Below are positions 1 through 5,124 of a DNA stretch of 7,978 nucleotides, one piece after another. The position numbers and the translations under genes were made by a program. A model generated the notes under the pieces. It saw only the letters and a list, made by a program, of their open reading frames with translations, made no database searches and had not been told where the DNA came from. Within the stretch, counting starts at the first letter, position 1, and each line of letters opens with the position of its first letter. The stretch is from DASRSS01 sp035656335 (GTDB lineage Bacteria; Actinomycetota; Actinomycetes; Mycobacteriales; Jatrophihabitantaceae): positions 1 through 7,978 of the forward strand of contig DASRSS010000042.1 in the NCBI GenBank assembly GCA_035656335.1, written 5' to 3'.

Positions 1-521
1 TGCTGCAGGACTCCAGCGCCACGCTGCTCGGCAAGCTGATCGAGCTCAACCTGGTCGCGCCGATGCTCGTGTCTCAGCTGGCCAACGCGGTGATGCAGAA
101 CCAGGACGGTGGCGGCGTGATCGTCAACGTCAGCAGCGTGAGCGGCCACCGTCCGTCGCCGGGCACGGCCGCGTACGGCGCCGCCAAGGCCGGTCTGGAC
201 AGCCTCACGCAGTCGCTGGCCGTCGAGTGGGCGCCGAAGGTGCGGGTCAACTCGGTGATCTGCGGGATGGTGCGCACCGAGCTCGCGCACGTGCACTACG
301 GGGACGAGCAGGGCATCGCCGCGGTCGGCCGCACCGTCCCGCTCGGACGGCTCGCGGACCCGGCGGAGATCGGCAACTGCGTCGCGTTCCTCGCCTCGCC
401 GCTCGCGTCCTACGTGACCGGCGGTGTGCTGGTCGCGCACGGTGGCGGCGAGGTGCCGGCCTTCCTCGCCGCGGCCAACGTCGAGGGGCGCGACCGCGCC
501 GACGAGAAGGAGAACGCATGA
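1..521 (+). CDS. Short-chain dehydrogenase/reductase (SDR), 5' part cut off by window edge
   Basis: C-terminal 172 residues of an SDR oxidoreductase; the reading frame is open from position 3 and the real start and the Rossmann TGxxxGxG motif lie outside the window. In the visible fragment the catalytic set is clear: Asn16 (LNLVAP), Ser45 (NVSSVSG), Tyr58 and Lys62 (YGAAK), followed by the VNSV strand and a C-terminal VTGG-type end. The usual PG of the cofactor loop reads CG here (SVICGMVRTE). Such enzymes use NAD(P)(H) to interconvert alcohols and ketones in the cytoplasm. It overlaps the next SDR by 4 bp (ATGA), so the two are co-translated. Context matches M. tuberculosis Rv3549c in the cholesterol locus; that equivalence is inferred from gene order and general resemblance. 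The substrate is unknown, possibly a steroid or ring-degradation CoA intermediate. Confidence 0.9.
   Translation, partial: LQDSSATLLGKLIELNLVAPMLVSQLANAVMQNQDGGGVIVNVSSVSGHRPSPGTAAYGAAKAGLDSLTQSLAVEWAPKVRVNSVICGMVRTELAHVHYGDEQGIAAVGRTVPLGRLADPAEIGNCVAFLASPLASYVTGGVLVAHGGGEVPAFLAAANVEGRDRADEKENA
505..512 (+). promoter_or_regulatory. Ribosome binding site of second SDR
   Basis: AGAAGGAG lies 5 nt before the ATG at 518, inside the 3' end of the upstream SDR gene. It supports the ATG at 518 rather than the earlier in-frame start near 227 as the translation start. Confidence 0.75.
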
Positions 522-1423
522 CGGGTATCTGCGACGGACGTGTCGTGATCGTGACCGGCGCCGGCCGGGGTATCGGCCGGGCGCACGCGCTGGCCTTCGC
601 CGCCGAGGGCGCCGCGGTCGTGGTCAACGACTACGGCGTCTCGATCAACGGCGAGCAGGCGACGTCCGAACCCGCACAGCAGGTGGTGGACGAGATCGTC
701 GCGGCCGGCGGCAAGGCAATCGCGAACGCCGACGACGTCGCCGACTGGGCGGGCGCGGAACGCCTGGTCAACACCGCGCTGGAGGGCTTCGGGCGGCTGG
801 ACGTGCTGGTCAACAACGCCGGCTTCCTGCGCGATCGGATGCTGGCGAACCTGTCCGAGGACGAGTGGGACGCGGTCATCCGCGTGCACCTCAAGGGCCA
901 CTTCGCGCCGATGCGGCACGCGGTCGCGCACTGGCGCGCGGAGTCCAAGGCCGGCCGCCAGCCGGACTCGCGAGTGATCAACACCAGCTCGGGAGCCGGG
1001 CTGATGGGCAGTGTGGGCCAGGGCAACTACTCGGCCGCGAAGGCGGGCATCGCGGCGCTGTCGATCGTCGCCGCGGCCGAGTTCGCCCGCTACGGCGTGA
1101 CCGTCAACGCGATCGCCCCGGCCGCGCGGACGCGCATGACCGAGGCCGCGTTCGCCGAGACGATGGCCAAGCCCGAGGACGGCTTCGACGCGATGGCGCC
1201 GGAGAACGTCTCGCCGCTGGTCGTCTGGCTGGGATCGGCGCAGTCGGCCGGGGTGACCGGGCGCGTGTTCGAGGTCGAGGGCGGCAAGGTCTCCGTCGCG
1301 GACGGCTGGCAGCACGGCCCGTACACGGACAAGGGCGCGCGCTGGGAGCCGAGCGAACTCGGCTCGGTCGTGACCGAACTGCTCGCCAAGGCTCCTGTAC
1401 CCGCCCCCGTCTACGGCGCGTGA
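518..1423 (+). CDS. SDR family oxidoreductase, Rv3548c-like (steroid locus)
   Basis: A 301-residue short-chain dehydrogenase. The NAD(P)-binding glycine motif TGAGRGIG is at residues 13-20, NNAG at 99-102, and the catalytic Ser158, Tyr171 and Lys175 (NYSAAKAG) are present. The segment VNDYG at 36-40 and the extra C-terminal tail after residue 250 (FEVEGGKVSVADGW) resemble the 3-hydroxyacyl-CoA dehydrogenase part of 17-beta-HSD type 4 proteins, longer than the common 250-residue FabG type. About 300 residues also fits the length I recall for M. tuberculosis Rv3548c. Likely role: cytoplasmic NAD-dependent oxidation of a hydroxyacyl-CoA or hydroxy-steroid intermediate; the exact substrate is not deducible. 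The ATG overlaps the upstream stop by 4 bp and has a good Shine-Dalgarno, so it is the second gene of an SDR operon. The next gene, vapB, starts 42 bp after its stop. Confidence 0.92.
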   Translation: MTGICDGRVVIVTGAGRGIGRAHALAFAAEGAAVVVNDYGVSINGEQATSEPAQQVVDEIVAAGGKAIANADDVADWAGAERLVNTALEGFGRLDVLVNNAGFLRDRMLANLSEDEWDAVIRVHLKGHFAPMRHAVAHWRAESKAGRQPDSRVINTSSGAGLMGSVGQGNYSAAKAGIAALSIVAAAEFARYGVTVNAIAPAARTRMTEAAFAETMAKPEDGFDAMAPENVSPLVVWLGSAQSAGVTGRVFEVEGGKVSVADGWQHGPYTDKGARWEPSELGSVVTELLAKAPVPAPVYGA

Positions 1424-1448
1424 AACCAGAGCCGATCAGATCCCGACC

Positions 1449-1467
1449 GGTGTATATTGTGGTGTAT
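1449..1467 (+). promoter_or_regulatory. Candidate vapBC promoter/operator with direct repeats
   Basis: The 42-bp gap before vapB is locally AT-rich. TATATT at 1453-1458 is a plausible -10 hexamer ending 7 nt before the vapB ATG. The heptamer GGTGTAT occurs twice, at 1449-1455 and 1461-1467, with a 12-bp period flanking that hexamer. I see no convincing -35 box. Ribbon-helix-helix antitoxins usually bind repeated short sites over their own promoter, so this is a candidate VapB operator; binding is inferred, the repeats are observed. Confidence 0.4.
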
Positions 1468-1717
1468 GCAGCGCACCAACCTGTACCTGGACGAGCGGCA
1501 GACCGCGGCGCTCGACCAGATCTCCCGCGCGCAGGGAATCTCGCGGGCTGAGGTCGTCCGTCGCGTGATCGATCGCAGCCTCGCATCCGAACCGGCGGAC
1601 CTCGACGGCGATCTTGCCGCCATCGAGTCCTCGTTCGGCGTGCTCGCCGACCTCGACCTGCCGACGCGGGGACCGGACGCGCGGGCCGCACATCTCGAGG
1701 AGATCCGGCGCCGGTGA
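1466..1717 (+). CDS. vapB: VapB-type ribbon-helix-helix antitoxin
   Basis: An 83-residue protein. Residues about 2-39 fit a ribbon-helix-helix DNA-binding fold: a short beta strand (RTNLYLDE), then helix A (RQTAALDQISRAQG) and helix B beginning after ISRAEV (VVRRVIDRSL). The acidic C-terminal half (residues about 43-83, with DLDGDLAAIE and LADLDL) is the expected toxin-binding tail. It would neutralise the downstream VapC and, as a complex, repress its own promoter. The ATG at 1466 is chosen because the protein then begins right at the RHH strand; a TTG at 1457 would add only three residues. No Shine-Dalgarno precedes the ATG, so a leaderless transcript is possible. The stop overlaps the vapC start by 4 bp (GTGA), the usual toxin-antitoxin coupling. 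Confidence 0.85.
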   Translation: MQRTNLYLDERQTAALDQISRAQGISRAEVVRRVIDRSLASEPADLDGDLAAIESSFGVLADLDLPTRGPDARAAHLEEIRRR

Positions 1718-2106
1718 TTCTCGTCGACAGCGACGTCCTCATCGCGCATCTGCGAGGGGTCGACGCCGCGCGCGAGTGGCTGTTGCGGGCGCGTCGCGAA
1801 ACCGGTCGTCTGGCCACCAGTGCCGTTTGCGTCGGCGAGGTCGCCGGCGGCATGCGTTCCGGCGAACGGCGTGAGGTCACCCGCTTGCTGGCGAGCCTGG
1901 AGATCTTCGCGGTGACCAGCCACGCCGGGTGGCGGGCGGCGGAGTTCATGCGCCGCCACCGCCGCTCGCACGCCGCAATCGGCGTGGCCGACTACCTGAT
2001 CGCGGCGACAGCCGACACCGAGGGTTTGGAGTTGGCGACCCTCAACGTCAAGCACTTCCCGATGTTCCCCGGTCTACGTGCCCCGTTCTCGGTGCCGCGC
2101 GCCTGA
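1714..2106 (+). CDS. vapC: VapC-type PIN-domain ribonuclease toxin
   Basis: A 130-residue PIN-domain protein of normal VapC length. The metal-binding acidic residues are visible: Asp5 with Asp7 (LVDSDVLI), Glu42 (VGEVAGG) and Asp93 (VADYLIAATA), followed by the typical C-terminal motif LATLNVKHFPMFPGL at 108-122. VapC toxins are Mg-dependent endoribonucleases that cut tRNA or rRNA and halt growth when VapB is lost; the target of this one cannot be read from sequence. It starts with GTG at 1714, overlapping the vapB stop, and ends 9 bp from the stop of the convergent SRPBCC gene. All catalytic acids are intact, so the toxin is probably active. Confidence 0.9.
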   Translation: MILVDSDVLIAHLRGVDAAREWLLRARRETGRLATSAVCVGEVAGGMRSGERREVTRLLASLEIFAVTSHAGWRAAEFMRRHRRSHAAIGVADYLIAATADTEGLELATLNVKHFPMFPGLRAPFSVPRA

Positions 2107-2115
2107 CCTGCTGCG

Positions 2116-2553
2116 CTACTTCTCGACGCGCTTCTTCAGGTCTCGCATCGAGTTCTTCAGCGACTGGTCGCGGATCAGCTTCTTCATCGGGCCAGGGACG
2201 AAGAAGCCGGTCTCGGTGACGATGTCGATGGCGACCTCGGTCGAGCCGTCCTCGGTGGGGGAGAACTGGTAGCGGCCGGTGCACTCCTTGAGGTCGCCGC
2301 CGACGTAATCCCAGCCCATCTTGGCGTTCTCGAGGTCGTAGAAGTACTTGACCGTGTACCGGATCTTCTTGATCTTCGCGTCCACGTAGAACTCGACCAG
2401 CGTGCCGCGGCCGGCGTCGTCGCGCTCCTTGACGGTGCACTCGAGCATGCCGGACTGCCACTCGGTGTAATGGTCGAAGTCGGTCAGCGCCGTGACGATC
2501 TCGTCCTGCGACGCCTTGACGACGTCCTTGTACACGTCCGTATCCGCACTCAC
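2116..2553 (-). CDS. SRPBCC (START/cyclase-like) small ligand-binding protein
   Basis: A 145-residue protein from GTG at 2553. It fits the SRPBCC/polyketide-cyclase-dehydrase fold: an N-terminal strand (DVYKDVVKAS), a helix (QDEIVTALTDFDHYTEW), several strands with TLVEFYVDAKIKKIRYTVKY at 51-70, GWDYVGGDLKECTGRYQF, then EVAIDIVTET and a long amphipathic C-terminal helix (PMKKLIRDQSLKNSMRDLKKRV). This fold encloses a hydrophobic cavity and binds or transforms lipids, sterols or polyketides. No catalytic residue can be assigned. Its start lies 4 bp after the fadA5 stop, with GAGAGGA ending 9 nt upstream inside fadA5, so it is the second gene of that operon. A role in binding or shuttling a steroid intermediate is inferred from context alone. 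It occupies the place of ddn in mycobacteria but is unrelated to that nitroreductase. No signal peptide is visible. Confidence 0.85.
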   Translation of the reverse strand: MSADTDVYKDVVKASQDEIVTALTDFDHYTEWQSGMLECTVKERDDAGRGTLVEFYVDAKIKKIRYTVKYFYDLENAKMGWDYVGGDLKECTGRYQFSPTEDGSTEVAIDIVTETGFFVPGPMKKLIRDQSLKNSMRDLKKRVEK

Positions 2554-2557
2554 GTTG

Positions 2558-3718
2558 TCAGATCCTCTCGAGAATGGTGCCGGTCGACAACGCGCCGCCA
2601 GCACACATGGTGATGAGCGCGGTCGCGCCGTCGCGCCGCTCCAGTTCGTGCAGCGCGGTGGTGATCAGCCGCGCGCCGGTCGAGCCGACGGGGTGGCCGA
2701 TTGCGATCGCGCCGCCGTTCACGTTCAGCTTGTCCGGGTCGGCGCCGTGCACCTGCAGCCACGACATAGCGACGGACGCGAACGCCTCGTTCACCTCGAA
2801 CAGGTCGAAGTCGCCGATCTTCATGCCGCTGCGCTCGAGCAGCCGATCGGTCGCCTGCACCGGACCGTCCAGGTGGTAGTACGGCTCGGCACCGACGAGC
2901 ACCTGCGTGACGATCCGGGCGCGCGGCGTGAGGCCGAGCGACCGCGCGCGCGCCTCGTCCATGATCACGACCGCGGCAGCGCCGTCGGAGATCTGCGAGC
3001 TGGTGCCCGCCGTGTGCAACCCGTCCGCCAGCATCGGCTTGAGTGCGGCCAGGCCCTCGGCGGTGGTGTCGCGCAGGCCCTGGTCGCGGGAGACCGTGCG
3101 CATCTCGCCGGTGGGCTTGCCCTCATCGTCCAGCACCGGTGCCTCGACGGGCGTGACCTCGCGGTCGAAGCGGCCCTCGTCCCACGCCCGCTTCGCGTTC
3201 TGCTGCGAGCGCAGCCCGAAGGCGTCCAGCTCCTCGCGGGTCAGGCCGCGCCGCTCGGCGATGCGCTCGGCGGCGAGGAACTGGTTGGGCAGGTCGATGT
3301 CCCAGGTGTCCGCCTTGGGCTTGCCCGTCGTCCCGACATTCGCGCCGAGCGGGACGCGGCTCATCGCCTCGACGCCGCACGCGATGCCGATGTCGATCGC
3401 GCCCGCGGCGATCAGCCCGGCGATCAGGTGGTTGGCCTGCTGCGCCGAGCCGCACTGGCAGTCGACGGTCATCGCGCCGGTCTGCCAGGGCAGCCCCGCG
3501 TGCAGCCACGCGCCGCGGGTGACGTTGTTGGACTGCTCGCCGGCCTGTGTCACGCAGCCGCCGGCGACCTGCTCGACGAGCAGCGGGTCGATTCCGGTCC
3601 GCGCGACCGCGGCGAGCTGCGCCGCGCCGAGCACCTCCGTCGCGTGCAGGCCGGAGAGCCAGCCGCCGCGCTTGCCGATGGGGGTGCGGACCGCCTCGAC
3701 GATCACCGGACTACCCAC
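2558..3718 (-). CDS. fadA5: Steroid side-chain 3-ketoacyl-CoA thiolase FadA5
   Basis: A 386-residue thiolase beginning at GTG 3718 (sequence VGSPVIVEAVRTPIGKR). It resembles M. tuberculosis FadA5 throughout, as recalled, including LSGLHATE, EQSNN, VDCQCGS, SWDIDLPNQF-like and VGAEPYYHLDGPVQ segments and the terminal TGTILERI. Catalytic residues: nucleophile Cys89 (QCGS), NEAF at 310-313, His342 (GHPVG) and Cys372 (CAGG). FadA5 cleaves the beta-keto CoA thioester of the cholesterol side chain, releasing acetyl-CoA in the cytoplasm. A longer reading frame reaches 3820, but the GTG at 3718 has a strong Shine-Dalgarno and matches the family N-terminus. It is transcribed divergently from cyp125, behind a KstR-like operator, with the SRPBCC gene downstream. 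The family CGSG loop reads CGSA here. Confidence 0.95.
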   Translation of the reverse strand: MGSPVIVEAVRTPIGKRGGWLSGLHATEVLGAAQLAAVARTGIDPLLVEQVAGGCVTQAGEQSNNVTRGAWLHAGLPWQTGAMTVDCQCGSAQQANHLIAGLIAAGAIDIGIACGVEAMSRVPLGANVGTTGKPKADTWDIDLPNQFLAAERIAERRGLTREELDAFGLRSQQNAKRAWDEGRFDREVTPVEAPVLDDEGKPTGEMRTVSRDQGLRDTTAEGLAALKPMLADGLHTAGTSSQISDGAAAVVIMDEARARSLGLTPRARIVTQVLVGAEPYYHLDGPVQATDRLLERSGMKIGDFDLFEVNEAFASVAMSWLQVHGADPDKLNVNGGAIAIGHPVGSTGARLITTALHELERRDGATALITMCAGGALSTGTILERI

Positions 3719-3724
3719 TGCTGG

Positions 3725-3731
3725 TCCTCTC
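3725..3731 (-). promoter_or_regulatory. Ribosome binding site of fadA5
   Basis: On the minus strand GAGAGGA lies 6 nt upstream of the GTG at 3718. It decides the start in favour of the VGSPVIVEA N-terminus and against an extension towards 3820. Confidence 0.75.
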
Positions 3732-3744
3732 GCTCGGTGGTCCC

Positions 3745-3774
3745 AAAGTAGAACACGTTCCTGCCGCGGTGCAA
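3745..3774 (-). promoter_or_regulatory. Possible fadA5 promoter (-35 TTGCAC, -10 TACTTT)
   Basis: On the minus strand TTGCAC (3774-3769) and TACTTT (3750-3745) are separated by 18 bp. The -35 start matches consensus at TTG; the -10 is weak. Transcription would begin near 3738, leaving a leader of about 20 nt. The spacer contains the KstR-like operator, consistent with repression by blocking polymerase. Confidence 0.35.
3749..3762. promoter_or_regulatory. KstR-type operator, fadA5-proximal
   Basis: TAGAACACGTTCCT fits the published KstR motif TnnAACnnGTTnnA except for the last base (T instead of A). The AAC and GTT half-sites are intact and correctly spaced. KstR is the TetR-family repressor of upper cholesterol catabolism in actinobacteria and is released by steroid-CoA ligands. 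The site lies 31 bp upstream of the fadA5 start codon. Confidence 0.75.
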
Positions 3775-3813
3775 GATCTTCGATCCGCCTCTTCACTTCG
3801 CTGCGCGGCGTGT

Positions 3814-3842
3814 GTTTCAATGCAACTAGAACGTGTTATACA
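3814..3842 (+). promoter_or_regulatory. Possible cyp125 promoter (-10 TATACA)
   Basis: TATACA at 3837-3842 is a reasonable -10; GTTTCA at 3814-3819, 17 bp upstream, is a weak -35. Transcription would begin near 3849, giving a leader of about 30 nt before the GTG at 3879. The KstR-like operator overlaps the spacer and the -10. Confidence 0.35.
3827..3840. promoter_or_regulatory. KstR-type operator, cyp125-proximal
   Basis: TAGAACGTGTTATA matches every fixed position of the KstR motif TnnAACnnGTTnnA. It is 38 bp before the cyp125 start and covers its likely -10 region. The centre-to-centre distance to the fadA5-proximal operator is 78 bp, so each divergent gene seems to have its own site. Confidence 0.85.
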
Positions 3843-3867
3843 TGATTTCCCGGTTCCGAGCAGGCGC

Positions 3868-3873
3868 AGGAGG
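3868..3873 (+). promoter_or_regulatory. Ribosome binding site of cyp125
   Basis: A perfect AGGAGG lies 5 nt before the GTG at 3879 and fixes that codon as the start. Confidence 0.85.
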
Positions 3874-3878
3874 CTCCC

Positions 3879-5123
3879 GTGGCGACGCCCAACCTTCCTG
3901 AGGGTTTCGACATCAACGACCCTAACCTCATGCTGCAGCGCATCCCGCGCGAGGAGTTCGCCGAACTGCGCCGCACGGCTCCCGTCTGGTGGCAGTCGCA
4001 GCCGCGCAAGCGGGACGGCTTCGAGGACGACGGGCACTGGGTGGTCACACGGCACGCCGACGTCAAAGAGGTCTCGCGAGACAGCGAGCTGTTCTCGTCC
4101 TACGAGAACACGGCGATCATCCGGTTCGCGCCGGACATCACCCGCGAGCAGATCGAGATGCAGCGGGTGATCCTGCTGAACATGGACGCGCCGCAGCACA
4201 CGCGCATGCGCGGGATCATCTCCAAGGGCTTCACGCCGCGCGCGGTGAACGGGTTGCGCGACGCGCTGACCAAGCGGGCCGAGCAGATCGTCACGGACGC
4301 CTCGCTCGCCGGCGCGGGAGACTTCGTCCGGGACGTCGCGTGCGAGCTGCCGCTGCAGGCGATCGCCGAGCTGCTCGGCGTGCCGCAGGAGGACCGCGGC
4401 AAGATCTTCGAATGGTCGAACCAGATGATCTCGTACGACGACCCCGAGGTCGAAGGCGACGGCGAGCAGGCCTCGTTCGAGCTGCTGAGCTACTTCATGC
4501 AGGTGGCCGAGGAGCGCAAGGAGTGCCCGCGCGACGACATCGTCACCAAGCTGGTGACCGCGGACATCGACGGCAACGAGCTGACCAGCGACGAGTTCGG
4601 CTTCTTCACGCTGGTGCTGGCGGTCGCCGGCAACGAGACCACCCGCAACGCGATCACGCACGGCATCATGGCGTTCGCCGCGCACCCGGACCAGTGGGAG
4701 CTGTACAAGGCCGAGCGCCCCGAGACCACGGCCGACGAGATCGTGCGCTGGGCGACGCCGGTCGTGTCCTTCCAGCGCACCGCGACCCGGGACACCGTGC
4801 TCGGCGGCCAGCAGATCAAGAAGGGCGACCGCGTCGGCATGTACTACGCGTCCGCCAACTTCGACGAGGACGTGTTCGACGACCCGTACACGTTCAACAT
4901 CAAGCGTGATCCGAATCCGCACCTCGGCTTCGGCGGCACCGGCGCGCACTACTGCATCGGCGCGAACCTGGCGCGCATGGAGATCAACCTGATGTTCAAC
5001 GCGATCGCCGACCACATGCCGGACCTGAAGCTGACCGGCGAGCCGGACCGGCTCAAGTCCGCGTGGCTGAACGGGATCAAGGCCCTGCCCGCCGACTACG
5101 GCAAGTGCCCGGTCGCGCACTGA
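3879..5123 (+). CDS. cyp125: Cytochrome P450 CYP125, steroid C26-monooxygenase
   Basis: A 414-residue P450 starting with GTG. P450 landmarks: I-helix AGNETTR at 250-256, K-helix ExxR at 287-290 (EIVR), and the haem loop FGGTGAHYCIG at 351-361 with proximal Cys359. Features shared with M. tuberculosis CYP125A1, as recalled, include NLPEGFD near the N-terminus, LFSSYEN, LNMDAP, HPDQWELYK, SANFDEDVF, ADHMPDLK and the terminal CPVAH. CYP125 oxidises the C26 methyl of cholesterol or cholest-4-en-3-one through alcohol and aldehyde to the 26-oic acid, committing the side chain to beta-oxidation. It needs a ferredoxin and reductase not encoded in this window. It lacks the short N-terminal extension of the mycobacterial protein. 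It diverges from fadA5 and ends one base from the stop of the convergent BTAD regulator. Confidence 0.96.
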   Translation: MATPNLPEGFDINDPNLMLQRIPREEFAELRRTAPVWWQSQPRKRDGFEDDGHWVVTRHADVKEVSRDSELFSSYENTAIIRFAPDITREQIEMQRVILLNMDAPQHTRMRGIISKGFTPRAVNGLRDALTKRAEQIVTDASLAGAGDFVRDVACELPLQAIAELLGVPQEDRGKIFEWSNQMISYDDPEVEGDGEQASFELLSYFMQVAEERKECPRDDIVTKLVTADIDGNELTSDEFGFFTLVLAVAGNETTRNAITHGIMAFAAHPDQWELYKAERPETTADEIVRWATPVVSFQRTATRDTVLGGQQIKKGDRVGMYYASANFDEDVFDDPYTFNIKRDPNPHLGFGGTGAHYCIGANLARMEINLMFNAIADHMPDLKLTGEPDRLKSAWLNGIKALPADYGKCPVAH

Positions 5124-5124
5124 C

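Noticed and set aside
227..517. N-terminal extension of the second SDR from an in-frame start near 227
   Set aside because: The added residues are Arg/Gly-rich shadow of the first SDR; the ATG at 518 has a Shine-Dalgarno and begins just before the Rossmann motif, as in the family.
2492..3751. Long plus-strand open frame (419 codons) antisense to fadA5
   Set aside because: Mirror of the thiolase gene with biased composition and no motif; the minus-strand thiolase has all catalytic residues and a ribosome binding site.
3719..3820. N-terminal extension of fadA5 to 3820
   Set aside because: It would place both the likely promoter and the KstR-type operator inside the gene, and the extra residues have no counterpart in the family; GTG 3718 has a strong ribosome binding site.
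3711..5120. Long minus-strand open frame (469 codons) antisense to cyp125
   Set aside because: It lies on the opposite strand of an unmistakable P450, has low-complexity Arg/Val/Asp-rich composition, and arises from high-GC codon bias; no domain is recognisable.
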